Shown here piece by piece: positions 8,740-17,654 of a stretch of 19,053 nucleotides of DNA. This DNA comes from JAGLSB01 sp023135955 (GTDB lineage: Bacteria > Bacteroidota > Bacteroidia > Bacteroidales > GCA-2748055): positions 1 to 19,053 of the forward strand of contig DAOVIO010000068.1 in the NCBI GenBank assembly GCA_030673645.1, read 5' to 3'. Under the pieces are notes generated by a model. The model saw only the letters and a program-made list of their open reading frames with translations. It was not told the origin of the DNA and did no database searches. The number at the start of each line of letters is the position of its first letter. Position 1 is the stretch's first letter. The position numbers and the translations under genes were made by a program.

Positions 8740-8889
8740 ATGCCCATAATATTCTTCCTGTTTGTGACTATTTGTTTTGCATTTATTAGGGCAAATCCTA
8801 AAAACGACGGGCACAGTTTTGCAGAATTACTCCATAATCCCGATATGGACTGGTTGAAGAGACATTTATTGCTTAAGCTTATTAAATAA
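8740..8889 (+). CDS. Possible small hydrophobic-start protein, 49 residues, unrecognised
   Basis: An ATG at 8740 opens 49 codons ending in TAA at 8887-8889. The product begins MPIIFFLFVTICFAF, a signal- or membrane-like stretch, followed by a polar segment (RANPKNDGHSF), then LLHNPDMDWLKRHLLLKL, which would make a basic amphipathic helix. The upstream bases are A-rich (TTAAAAAAACAATTTTCCCA), as is common for Bacteroidota translation starts. It sits on the operon strand, 116 bases before the first fasciclin gene. I do not recognise it. It could be a real small protein, a leader peptide, a gene remnant, or chance; a frame of this length in AT-rich DNA is weak evidence. Confidence 0.25.
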   Translation: MPIIFFLFVTICFAFIRANPKNDGHSFAELLHNPDMDWLKRHLLLKLIK

Positions 8890-8905
8890 ATTCGAGACCG
8901 ATTTC

Positions 8906-8983
8906 TCTAACTTTCGAACAAAATATGCACCAATTATGATATATTATATACCTATATCCATTATCAATTTATCTAACTTTGAA
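8906..8983 (+). promoter_or_regulatory. Operon promoter box and duplicated TCTAACTTT element
   Basis: TAACTTTG at 8974-8981 matches the TAnnTTTG -7 consensus and sits 24 bases before the ATG at 9006, implying a very short leader. The surrounding TCTAACTTT-GAA is duplicated 66 bases upstream as TCTAACTTT-CGAA (8906-8918). No TTG was found at -33 spacing, consistent with a promoter that needs an activator such as the HTCS. The upstream copy could be a second promoter or a regulator site. Confidence 0.35.
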
Positions 8984-9005
8984 GCATTGTCAATAGGCAC
9001 AAATT

Positions 9006-11300
9006 ATGTCCTCTAAACAACAAACTAAAACATATAAACTTGTATTCCTTGCTGGATTACTGATTCTCCTGTTCGCGAATAGCTGCAATGATATTTATGA
9101 TCAGGAGAAATACCAGAAACCCGACTGGCTTGCAGGTAAACTCTATACCCAAATCTCCGAGCTGGAAAACCTGAGTACATTTAAAAGGTGTATTGAGCTG
9201 ACAGGTTATGATACTATACTTGACCGAACAGGCAGTTATACCATATTTGCACCCAATAACGAGGCTTTTAACAGCTGGCTTAGCAGTAAGCCTGAATACA
9301 ACGGCTCCGTTGAGAGCATCCCGGTTAGCACCCTGCTTGAAATCGTAAAAATACACATCATACAGGATGCGTGGACGCTGAACCAGATTCAACTCCTTGA
9401 TGTAGATGGATGGATTGATGTGAATGATCCGAAAAATAATAAGCCCTACGCATATAAAAGACAATCCATATTAAGAGACCCGAACACAACTTTTCATGTA
9501 CGTAATGACCAGGGAGATTTAACTATTGTTGATTCACTCCATGCAAACGATACGAGAATTGTTTATACAAGATCAAGGAAATACGTACCGATATTCTTTC
9601 CGGGATTTTTCGGCCTTCATAATCTTGATGAGAACGATTATGCCTTTTACTTTAACAGGCCTTTTGAAAACGGGGCTGTTCATTATGTGAACTCCAAAGT
9701 TATAGGAAATGAAGTCTTCGCAGAGAATGGATTTATTTATGAAGTGGACCAGGTAGTTGAACCTTTGCAGAATGTTTACCAGTTGTTTAATGATAGTGAA
9801 CATGGGGAGAATTATCAGTACATGTGGAACCTGTTTAAATTATTTCCGGACTTCAGGGTTGACCTGGATGAAACCAATAGTCAGCTCGAAGCCAGAGCAG
9901 GTTTGGATTTTGATACTCTTTACACTCTTAATTTCCCAAAGCTTCCCTACAATATTCATGAAGAGATTACCGGGCCGAATACCAATGATAAGTTTACACT
10001 CAGGTATCACAACGGGATACTTGCACCGGATGACAATGCATTTCAGACTTTTATTGATGAGGTTATTACGGGACCTTCAAGATGGCAAAGCTGGGAAACC
10101 GTACCTATAGAGTTAAAGCTGATTATACTCAGAAACCATATGACATCTTCGCCCATATATAAGACAAGTCTGCAAAATGGATTTTACTCTGATGAAGACG
10201 ACCTGATCCAATTCGGAGACGATCTGATAGCACAAAAATATTTCGCGAGTAATGCTACTTTCCTCGGGCTTAATGAGGTTATTGTTCCGCGTGCTTTCAC
10301 GAGCGTGTCAGGACCTGTGTATCTCTACCCCGGTTACAGCACTTTACTTTATTCTATGGAAATGTCTAAGGTTTTACCTGCCATTAAAAAATCAGATGCC
10401 GATTATTCTTATTTTATCATTGATGATGCCACCGTTAATAACGATTCTTCCTTGATGCTGAGGTGGAAGAACAAGATTCAAAATCAATATGAATTGCGTG
10501 CCTATGACCGCACACTGGAAAAGATGGAGAAAATGACACCAAAAATACTATCAAAAAGAATATTAAACCAGGTAGGTATTAACACTCCAAAAGGTATCGC
10601 CAACAAGGAGTTTATTGAAAATATCGCGGGTAATTACATTGTTTTTAATAATCTGACAAATGAAGTCAGGGGTGGTATTGAGTGTAAATATGGTTATAAC
10701 GGAGACAGCACTATAACTGTTATCGCCGAGGAATTAAACCAGGTTGCCGACAATGGTATTACATATAAAGTTAATAGTTGGTTAACTCCTCCAAATTACA
10801 ATATGTACAGTGCCTTATCAGTTCGCGTACATTTCCATAATTTAATTAAAAAAGCGGGGCTTTACAATGCAAAAACATTTGAATTCCCTTTCCTGATGGA
10901 AGGTGAAAACTATACCTTATTTGTTCCATCTGAACAAGCCCTGCTTGATTATGGAGCAGACACTCTCGATGTGGATGAATTGGCAGATTTGTTGAAGTAT
11001 CATTTTGTACGTGGCGTAAAGATATTTACTGATGGTGGTATTCCTTCCGGAGATTTCAGCACTCTCAGGGTCGATGAAAGTTCAACAAACTTATTTACAA
11101 AGTTCACCCCTATGACCATACAAACAGGTCCGGATCAGCTCGAAATCTTTGACCAATCGGGCAATCTGCTGGGAATAATAGAAGAAAGTGATAAAACGAA
11201 CAAGATGATTACAACAGATACCGACGATGAATCTAGTTCTGTTTTTGACAATATTACAACCTCTGTTCTTCATGAGATTGATTTTGTTATACATAAATAG
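9006..11300 (+). CDS. Large fasciclin (FAS1)-like lipoprotein, first gene of the SusCD operon
   Basis: The 764-residue protein has a lipoprotein signal (hydrophobic 11-24, lipobox ANSC, Cys27). FAS1 domains are adhesion or ligand-binding folds. The first is clear: LENLSTFKRCIELTGYDTIL (53-72), YTIFAPNNEAF (78-88), and the closing IYEVDQVVEPLQNVYQLF (244-261). A second segment has ILAPDDNAFQTFID (338-351) and LGLNEVIVPRAF (420-431). A third, degenerate one spans about 440-600. A fourth starts near 605 with the region HNLIKKAGLY, YTLFVPSEQAL (636-646), LLKYHFVRG (662-670), and ends at HEIDFVIHK. Four FAS1-like segments are therefore inferred, two of them divergent. It should be anchored in the outer membrane, at the surface or facing the periplasm. 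Eight bases separate it from susC, so the genes are almost certainly cotranscribed. Placement ahead of susC is unusual; most accessory lipoproteins follow susD. Confidence 0.8.
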   Translation: MSSKQQTKTYKLVFLAGLLILLFANSCNDIYDQEKYQKPDWLAGKLYTQISELENLSTFKRCIELTGYDTILDRTGSYTIFAPNNEAFNSWLSSKPEYNGSVESIPVSTLLEIVKIHIIQDAWTLNQIQLLDVDGWIDVNDPKNNKPYAYKRQSILRDPNTTFHVRNDQGDLTIVDSLHANDTRIVYTRSRKYVPIFFPGFFGLHNLDENDYAFYFNRPFENGAVHYVNSKVIGNEVFAENGFIYEVDQVVEPLQNVYQLFNDSEHGENYQYMWNLFKLFPDFRVDLDETNSQLEARAGLDFDTLYTLNFPKLPYNIHEEITGPNTNDKFTLRYHNGILAPDDNAFQTFIDEVITGPSRWQSWETVPIELKLIILRNHMTSSPIYKTSLQNGFYSDEDDLIQFGDDLIAQKYFASNATFLGLNEVIVPRAFTSVSGPVYLYPGYSTLLYSMEMSKVLPAIKKSDADYSYFIIDDATVNNDSSLMLRWKNKIQNQYELRAYDRTLEKMEKMTPKILSKRILNQVGINTPKGIANKEFIENIAGNYIVFNNLTNEVRGGIECKYGYNGDSTITVIAEELNQVADNGITYKVNSWLTPPNYNMYSALSVRVHFHNLIKKAGLYNAKTFEFPFLMEGENYTLFVPSEQALLDYGADTLDVDELADLLKYHFVRGVKIFTDGGIPSGDFSTLRVDESSTNLFTKFTPMTIQTGPDQLEIFDQSGNLLGIIEESDKTNKMITTDTDDESSSVFDNITTSVLHEIDFVIHK

Positions 11301-11308
11301 CTATTAAA

Positions 11309-14300
11309 TTGAATAGAAGTATTGACATAAGAAACAGGTTTCCTGGCAGATTTAAAAGCTCCTCGGCATTAATGCTGGTGATGCTTGTATTTTTCAGTTT
11401 TGGTTTCCGGGCGGATTTGCTTGCACAGTCAAAGAAAACAATCCGTGGAAGTATAACTGAGAAATCAACCGGAGCTCCTATAATAGGAGCTACTATAGTT
11501 GAATATGATGAAAACAACCGGATCATTACTGGAACTGTGACCGATGTCAACGGATATTTCCAGATATCAGTCACTGATCCTTATACGGTATTAGTAGCCA
11601 GTAGTATTGGATATGAAACTATGGAGATTGAATTGCAGGGCAGGTTAGACGTGGAGGTAAGTATGGAGTCAGGCGCACTTGATATTGAGGAGGTTGTTGT
11701 GACTGCGGAATACAATGCAGATCCACTTACCAATGTTTCTGACCGGGATATAACAGGTTCAGTTGTTATAGTGGATATGATTAATTCGCGGCATATGGGG
11801 GGCGTATCAGCTGAGGAAGCCTTGCAGGGACAGGTATCAGGCCTTGATATTATATCTACATCCGGGGATCCGGGTAGCGGTTCCCAGATTATTATCCGGG
11901 GGCTAAGCTCACTGGGGAATGCAAAGCCACTTATAGTAGTCGATGGTATTTCAATAGATATCAGGATCAATGATGATTTTGATTTTGGGGGGGCTGACCA
12001 TGAGGATATTGGTGATATGGTCAATATTGCACCACAGGATATAAAGTCAATTAAGGTTTTAAAAGATGCAGCTTCCACGGCTGTATGGGGATCCAAAGGT
12101 GCTGATGGGGTATTACTAATTGAAACATTCAGGGGCAGGAGGGGAAAAACAAGGCTTGATTACCAGGGTAAATACTCTCTGAATATTCAACCTCCCCCAA
12201 TACCCATGCTGACCGGTGATGAATACATCATGCTGCAACTGGAAGAACTTCATAATGCATATGGATATTATGATATGCCACCCGAAATTGCATATGATCC
12301 GGATTACCAGAATTTTTATAATTACAATGCAAATACCGATTGGATTGGCGCTATTACACAACCAGGATTTGTCAATGATCAGTACCTGAAAATATCCGGT
12401 GGAGGAGAAAGGACCCGGTATTTTACATCCCTGAACTATCAGACAAATTCAGGTACTACCCTTAATACTCCATTCAACAGGATCTCCACGCGTATGAATC
12501 TCGATTATAAAATCTCGGATAAATTGAAATTTTCAGTAAACTTCAGTTATACCAACTCATTTAAGGAGGGTAACTATGGATTCAGGTTCGATCTAAACAA
12601 TAATGGAATAATAGATTCGGATGAAAGGAAGATTAATGTACGTCAGATGGCCTATATCAAGGCCCCGAATATGAGCATTTATGAGTACGACCAGTTTGGA
12701 AATCCTACGGGTGATTTCTTCAATCCTATAAATAGTTACCAGGGTGATGGAATATCTTATTTTAATCCTGTTGCTATTGCTAATCTGAGCAGTAATGATG
12801 TGGATCAGAACACCGTGTTAAATAGCTATATACTTGACTATAATATTAAGCCATGGCTTCGTTTCAGGGAAACAGTCTCTTTTCAGTACCTGAATGAAAA
12901 AACCAATGCTTTTCTTCCCTTTAATGCTGTCGGAACCGATTGGCTGAACAGTTTTAAGAATGAATCCTCAGAAACGAATTCCGTTGATACCAAGATAACC
13001 ACAAGGAGCCAATTGATAATTGCACCAAGGATAAATTCAAATCACAGCTTTTCAACTGTCCTTATGTATGAGACTGACCAAAGGACACAAGACTGGAGTA
13101 GCTTAAAAAGTTCAAGAAGTCCGAGTTTCGACATTTACGACCCGGCTTCAAATGCTGTCATATCGAGTATACGTTCAGGCTCCAGTGATTTCCGGGCACT
13201 AGGTGGATTAGTTAGTGTTAATTATAAGTTCCGTGACAGGTATATTACAGCTTTTAACCTAAGGGTTGACGGAAGTTCTAAATTCGGCGCAAATCAGAAA
13301 TGGGGATTTTTCCCCAGCACCTCTTTTGGCTGGAGATTCTCTGAGGAAGCATTCCTTGAGTCCTTTTCTCAGTTATCGAATGGTAAATTAAGGTTAAGTT
13401 ACGGTCAGACCGGAAGAGAACCTGGAAATCCTTATGACCGACATGCCGTTTATAATACAACCGATCCTAGCCAGTATATTGACAATCCTGTAATAATTCC
13501 AAAACAGGTACAATTGGACAACCTCAAATGGCAAACACTTTCTGCATGGAATCTCGGCCTTGAACTCTCCTTCTTCAAAGAAGCACTATCATTTACCGGT
13601 GAGGTTTACCGGAATTTAACCACAGAACTTTTATGGCCCAGATACGATATTCCAACTTCATCCGGATTTAACACCCTGAGGTGGTTAAATGGTGGAGAAT
13701 TAGAAAACAGGGGTTGGGAACTTTATATTATGGGCAGGCCCATTAAGCGAGATGAATTTTCAGTATTCCTGAACTTTAATATTTCTCAAAATATAAATAC
13801 TTTCCTGGAATTCCCGGACAATTTCAATAATGAAATTGAGACGACGATAGGTAATGGCACCTACCCCAGGCGAGCCATTGTTGGTGAACCGATCGGATCA
13901 TTTTATGGCTTCAGGTATCTTGGAGTATGGCCTTCTACAGAGAGCGTCGTGGCTACCAATGCTGATGGGACACCTATTCTCGATGCAAATGGTAATAATG
14001 TGCCACTTTCTTTTATCGGCACCTACAATTTCCAGGGAGGAGATGCAAAATATGAGGATATGAATCATGATGGCGTAATAGATTTGAATGACGTGGTTTA
14101 CCTTGGTGATTCAAATCCTAACTTTTATGGAGGACTGGGAGGTGGAGTTAACTGGAAGGATTTCAGGTTTAGCTTCCAGTTTCTTTACAGAACCGGTTAT
14201 CAGATTGTTAATGAAGTTGCTATGGAAACGGAAGGAATGCTTGACAGAAATAACCAGAGCAAAGCGGTACTTTATCGCTGGAGAGTTGAAGACCAGGATG

Positions 14301-14620
14301 AAGAAAATATGCTACCACGTGCATTCATGGGGCATGTGGCGAATAATCTTGGATCTGACAGGTATGTAGAAGATGGTGATTTTATAAGGCTCAACAATCT
14401 TTCGTTAAGGTATTCACTGGATAGCAAAATGGCTAAAAAATTCGGGTTAAATTCTATGGATATTGCATTTACGGCGAGGAAGCTGCTGACCCTTACCAAT
14501 TATTCCGGGCAGGACCCTGAAATACCCCAGGATTCTTCAGATCCTTTCTGGTTTGGGACCGATCAGGCCAGAACGCCTACACCAAAATTTTACACCATTA
14601 GTTTTGCAATTGGAATTTAA
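11309..14620 (+). CDS. susC: SusC/RagA-family TonB-dependent outer-membrane transporter
   Basis: The 1103-residue product is of usual length for the family. It imports oligomers across the outer membrane using TonB energy, with SusD as lid. Domains in order: signal peptide (hydrophobic about 20-33, ending near LLAQ, 37-40); carboxypeptidase-D regulatory-like domain (about 43-120, IRGSITEKSTGAPIIGATI); TonB-box-like LDIEEVVVTA (124-133); plug (about 145-275) with IIIRGLSSLGNAKPLIVVDG (194-213) and SIKVLKDAASTAVWGSKGADG (247-267); then the barrel, ending in aromatic-rich KFYTISFAIGI. Acidic Ca-type loops DLNNNGIIDSDE and DMNHDGVIDLND lie in barrel loops. The start is TTG at 11309: no ATG lies between the in-frame stop at 11294 and this point. 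The next ATG (11372) would remove the Arg/Lys-rich n-region of the signal peptide. The gene symbol denotes the family, not orthology to starch utilisation. Confidence 0.95.
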   Translation: MNRSIDIRNRFPGRFKSSSALMLVMLVFFSFGFRADLLAQSKKTIRGSITEKSTGAPIIGATIVEYDENNRIITGTVTDVNGYFQISVTDPYTVLVASSIGYETMEIELQGRLDVEVSMESGALDIEEVVVTAEYNADPLTNVSDRDITGSVVIVDMINSRHMGGVSAEEALQGQVSGLDIISTSGDPGSGSQIIIRGLSSLGNAKPLIVVDGISIDIRINDDFDFGGADHEDIGDMVNIAPQDIKSIKVLKDAASTAVWGSKGADGVLLIETFRGRRGKTRLDYQGKYSLNIQPPPIPMLTGDEYIMLQLEELHNAYGYYDMPPEIAYDPDYQNFYNYNANTDWIGAITQPGFVNDQYLKISGGGERTRYFTSLNYQTNSGTTLNTPFNRISTRMNLDYKISDKLKFSVNFSYTNSFKEGNYGFRFDLNNNGIIDSDERKINVRQMAYIKAPNMSIYEYDQFGNPTGDFFNPINSYQGDGISYFNPVAIANLSSNDVDQNTVLNSYILDYNIKPWLRFRETVSFQYLNEKTNAFLPFNAVGTDWLNSFKNESSETNSVDTKITTRSQLIIAPRINSNHSFSTVLMYETDQRTQDWSSLKSSRSPSFDIYDPASNAVISSIRSGSSDFRALGGLVSVNYKFRDRYITAFNLRVDGSSKFGANQKWGFFPSTSFGWRFSEEAFLESFSQLSNGKLRLSYGQTGREPGNPYDRHAVYNTTDPSQYIDNPVIIPKQVQLDNLKWQTLSAWNLGLELSFFKEALSFTGEVYRNLTTELLWPRYDIPTSSGFNTLRWLNGGELENRGWELYIMGRPIKRDEFSVFLNFNISQNINTFLEFPDNFNNEIETTIGNGTYPRRAIVGEPIGSFYGFRYLGVWPSTESVVATNADGTPILDANGNNVPLSFIGTYNFQGGDAKYEDMNHDGVIDLNDVVYLGDSNPNFYGGLGGGVNWKDFRFSFQFLYRTGYQIVNEVAMETEGMLDRNNQSKAVLYRWRVEDQDEENMLPRAFMGHVANNLGSDRYVEDGDFIRLNNLSLRYSLDSKMAKKFGLNSMDIAFTARKLLTLTNYSGQDPEIPQDSSDPFWFGTDQARTPTPKFYTISFAIGI

Positions 14621-14625
14621 ATAAG

Positions 14626-16074
14626 ATGACTGGAAAATTTAAATACATACTGCTTTTAATATTTGTAATACTATCCTCTTGCGAGGATTGGCTTGACCTA
14701 AGGCCTCCAGACGGTCTGGTACAGGATGAATACTGGAAATCGAAGGAAGATGTCAGGGCAGTTTTGATGGGGGCCTATCAGCAGCTTGCACAAATGGATG
14801 AACTCCTGTTTCAATTAGGCGAGGTAAGAGCGGATATGATTGACAGGGGAAATAATACTCCGGCTTATATCGAGAATATCATGGATGGAAATATTTATCC
14901 GGATAATCGAATTTGCGACTGGTCGGAATTCTATAAGATTATAAACTACTGTAATCTCGTTCTTCATTTCAACCCGGTAGTTTTTGAATTGGATCCCACC
15001 TATAGTGAAATAATGAAACAGGGAATTGAAGCCGAGGCTTTGTTTTTAAGAAGTCTGTCATACTTCTATCTGGTGAGGTTTTTTAAGGATGTACCTTTTG
15101 CGACGGAAGCTACAGTATCAGACAGTGTAAATATTTATCTTCCTGTTACAAAGGATACTGAAATACTTTCCGCTATTAAGGAAGACCTGAAAACAGCATT
15201 AGAAATTGCTCCCAACGATTATGGGAGTGTTGTAAACAACCTGGGCCGTGCAACAAAAAATGGCATTAATGCTCTACTGGCAGATATAAGTCTATGGAAT
15301 TTCGAATACGAGGAGAGTATTTCTTATATTGAAGAAATAGAAAACAGCCTTGTAAATCTTGTTCCCGGTTCACAGTGGTACACCATATATTATCCTGGTA
15401 ACACACTGGAAGGAATATTTGAGATTCAGTACGATGAAGGACTTGGTCAGGGAAATAGTCTTTTCAGGATCACCTATACTGAGAATAGTTATAAAGCCAG
15501 CCAGAAGGCGGTTGAACTACTATCCCGTCAAGGTGCAGATGAATATTACCGGGGAGATGGATCATTCAGGTCTACAGATCTTAAAATATGGAAATATTGT
15601 GGTGCTGCAGGGGATGCACAAAGTGTCAGACCCAGTTCGGAACGCTCAAGCGGAAACTGGATAATATATCGTTTTGCAGATATTCTCCTGATGAAGGCAG
15701 AAGCCTTGTCTCAGCTTGGAGAGTATGATCAGGCAATCAATTATCTAAACCGTGTAAGAAAAAGAGCGAGTATGGCTGTTAAATCAGCACCCGGGGATGC
15801 TGAATCATTTGAAGACCTGATTCTTGAAGAAAGAGCAAAGGAATTTGCCTTTGAAGGGAAAAGATGGTTTGACCTGATGAGAATGGGAAGAAGAAATGAT
15901 TATGCAAGGAAGGATAAGTTAATATCCATTATTGTTCAGAATGTTCCTTCTAATAAGCGGCTCGTACTTGTTTCAAAACTATCAAATCCGCTTGGATGGT
16001 ATCTTCCGATTAGTGATGATGAACTCGAGCGTAACAAGGAATTAAAACAGAATCCATACTATGAAGGGTATTAA
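14626..16074 (+). CDS. susD: SusD/RagB-family outer-membrane lipoprotein
   Basis: The 482-residue protein is a little shorter than most SusD proteins. It has a lipoprotein signal with Cys19 (LSSC), then the typical N-terminus DWLDLRPPDGLVQDEYWKSKEDV (21-43). TPR-like helices follow: EAEALFLRSLSYFYLVRFFKDVPF (135-158), RFADILLMKAEALSQLGEYDQAINYLNRVRKRA (349-381), and the C-terminal family signature ILEERAKEFAFEGKRWFDLMRMGR (399-422), ending with WYLPISDDELERNKELKQNPYY (458-479). SusD caps the SusC barrel and binds the ligand at the surface. It starts 5 bases after the susC stop, and its last 14 bases overlap the next gene, so translation is probably coupled. Ligand specificity cannot be read from the sequence. 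Confidence 0.95.
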   Translation: MTGKFKYILLLIFVILSSCEDWLDLRPPDGLVQDEYWKSKEDVRAVLMGAYQQLAQMDELLFQLGEVRADMIDRGNNTPAYIENIMDGNIYPDNRICDWSEFYKIINYCNLVLHFNPVVFELDPTYSEIMKQGIEAEALFLRSLSYFYLVRFFKDVPFATEATVSDSVNIYLPVTKDTEILSAIKEDLKTALEIAPNDYGSVVNNLGRATKNGINALLADISLWNFEYEESISYIEEIENSLVNLVPGSQWYTIYYPGNTLEGIFEIQYDEGLGQGNSLFRITYTENSYKASQKAVELLSRQGADEYYRGDGSFRSTDLKIWKYCGAAGDAQSVRPSSERSSGNWIIYRFADILLMKAEALSQLGEYDQAINYLNRVRKRASMAVKSAPGDAESFEDLILEERAKEFAFEGKRWFDLMRMGRRNDYARKDKLISIIVQNVPSNKRLVLVSKLSNPLGWYLPISDDELERNKELKQNPYYEGY

Positions 16075-17653
16075 ACATATCACAGAAATATGGCACTCTT
16101 TTCCCGGAGGCTTTGCGTGGATAATGGGTATATCGTTGAATATAGCCCTGCTAACCTCATCCTGCGATACCACAATACCCGGATCGTTCATAGGTGAGGA
16201 TGTAATAACCATTTCCGGATTTCTTGAAGAAAACCAGGAGACATATAGTATGTTCTGGGAATTTTTACTGAGAACAGATCTTAAAAATACCCTGAATGCC
16301 TATAATCCTAATGGTAATGGATATACTCTGTTCCTGCCCTCAAATCAAGCTTTCAATAATTACATTGAAAAGAATGAAGATTATTCGGATTTTAATGATC
16401 TGCTCGCAGATTCAGATTTTTCCGCCCTTTTGATAAGGTATCACCTGGTGAATATGGGTATCATTACAAATGATTTTCCTTATGGGGCCCTTCCCGATAC
16501 AACGGTAACAGGAGATTTTCTAACCATTGGTTTTGATGATTCGGGGGGCAGCACTGTTTACAAAATAAATAACCTGGCACCTGTAACAATACCAAATATA
16601 GAATTAATAAACGGCTATATCCATGTAATCGGTGAAGTCCTTGAACCTGTTACGATGAGTACCTACGACTGGATCTCAGAAAATTCTCACTTTAGTATTT
16701 TTGCTGAAGCGCTAAATCTCACAGGTCTTAAGGATACATTGGGAATATACAGAACTACCAGTTCAGGAATGGTTGTTGATAACCAGTATACACTCTTGGC
16801 AGAACCGGATTCTATTTATTACAAACAGGGAATCATGAACATTGATGACCTGGTTGAGCGATACAAATCCCCGGGATCAGAACTCACTGATTTTGAAAAC
16901 GGTTTTTACCAGTTCGTTGCCTATCATATATTGGAAGGCAGTTATTTTCTAGACGAATTTGATGAAACAAATAATTACAATACTTATTCAAACTTTCCGG
17001 TACAATTAGTATCAGATATTGAGATTAAGATAAATCCCGGAAAAGATACACTTGATTTAATTATTGAAGTCCAGGACACTACCGTTATTGACTATGTCAG
17101 GCTTGATATGATCAATAGTAACATCCTTACAAAAAATGGTCCTTTCCACATACTCAGAGATATAATGGAAGTAAGAATACCAAACCGTACACAAAGAACA
17201 TTCGAGTTTTTTGAGGAACCGCAAATCAATGAAGTAAGAAAAACAACAGGTGAATATATCTACTCCGATCAGTCAGAAATGGAAGTATTGTCATGGTTTG
17301 GGCCGGAATATATTACTTATGTTAAAACTACTGACATACCTGCAAACAATAATGATTATATAGTATTGGACGGGAATTTCACTATAGAATATATCATTCC
17401 AAAGATCCTCCCGGGAAAATATAGTATTACGATGAAAGCAGAATCAAGCTCTAATGATAATGCAAATATTCAGGTTGCTTTCGACGGGAAAAGACTAGGG
17501 AGCAGTTTTGACCTGACATCCGGGGGGAACCCTTATGATGTATTTACTGTCGGTATAGTAGAATTTCAAAATTATGAGACGCATAAAATAACTGTAAACT
17601 CATTGCTTCCCGGAAGATTTATATGGGATTTTATCAGATTTACACCAGAGTAG
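16061..17653 (+). CDS. Fasciclin (FAS1) lipoprotein with C-terminal beta-sandwich domain
   Basis: The 530-residue protein has a lipoprotein signal (hydrophobic 19-31, lipobox TSSC, Cys35) after an unusually long n-region. FAS1 domain one covers about 50-200: YTLFLPSNQAFNNYI (88-102), LLIRYHLV (123-130), and the classic closing motif NGYIHVIGEVLEPV (184-197). A second FAS1-like domain covers about 203-372: FSIFAEALNLTGLKDTL (211-227), YTLLAEPDSIY (243-253), FVAYHILEG (285-293), ending NGPFHILRDIMEV (359-371). Residues 380-530 form a separate beta-rich domain (FTIEYIIPKILPGKYSITM, 440-458; VAFDGKRLG, 472-480; FIWDFIRF at the end) that looks like a carbohydrate-binding-type sandwich. The start overlaps susD by 14 bases. 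It is likely a surface accessory protein of the SusCD pair, either binding ligand or bridging to a partner. Confidence 0.85.
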   Translation: MKGIKHITEIWHSFPGGFAWIMGISLNIALLTSSCDTTIPGSFIGEDVITISGFLEENQETYSMFWEFLLRTDLKNTLNAYNPNGNGYTLFLPSNQAFNNYIEKNEDYSDFNDLLADSDFSALLIRYHLVNMGIITNDFPYGALPDTTVTGDFLTIGFDDSGGSTVYKINNLAPVTIPNIELINGYIHVIGEVLEPVTMSTYDWISENSHFSIFAEALNLTGLKDTLGIYRTTSSGMVVDNQYTLLAEPDSIYYKQGIMNIDDLVERYKSPGSELTDFENGFYQFVAYHILEGSYFLDEFDETNNYNTYSNFPVQLVSDIEIKINPGKDTLDLIIEVQDTTVIDYVRLDMINSNILTKNGPFHILRDIMEVRIPNRTQRTFEFFEEPQINEVRKTTGEYIYSDQSEMEVLSWFGPEYITYVKTTDIPANNNDYIVLDGNFTIEYIIPKILPGKYSITMKAESSSNDNANIQVAFDGKRLGSSFDLTSGGNPYDVFTVGIVEFQNYETHKITVNSLLPGRFIWDFIRFTPE

Positions 17654-17654
17654 C

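Larger units (their letters stand above)
8537..9005. other. Divergent regulatory region between the HTCS gene and the fasciclin/SusCD operon
   Basis: This 469-base gap must hold the start signals of the minus-strand HTCS gene and the plus-strand operon. It contains the palindrome at 8554-8588, a small inverted repeat GGTAA/TTACC (8664-8668, 8673-8677), a possible small ORF at 8740-8889, and a duplicated TCTAACTTT element at 8906 and 8972. No exact TAnnTTTG box was found reading toward the HTCS gene. Confidence 0.65.

Noticed and set aside
9057..9464. 135-codon minus-strand open frame opposite the first fasciclin gene
   Set aside because: The plus-strand product has a signal peptide and a FAS1 motif here; the minus frame shows none and has no promoter or start context.
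11581..12096. 171-codon minus-strand open frame inside susC
   Set aside because: It lies opposite the well-supported plug domain and its translation is Ser/Ile/Pro-rich with no recognisable features; it is a shadow frame.
13853..14369. Additional plus-strand frames within the susC barrel (13854-14063, 14088-14369)
   Set aside because: They are out-of-frame translations of the SusC barrel region with no independent coding signs.
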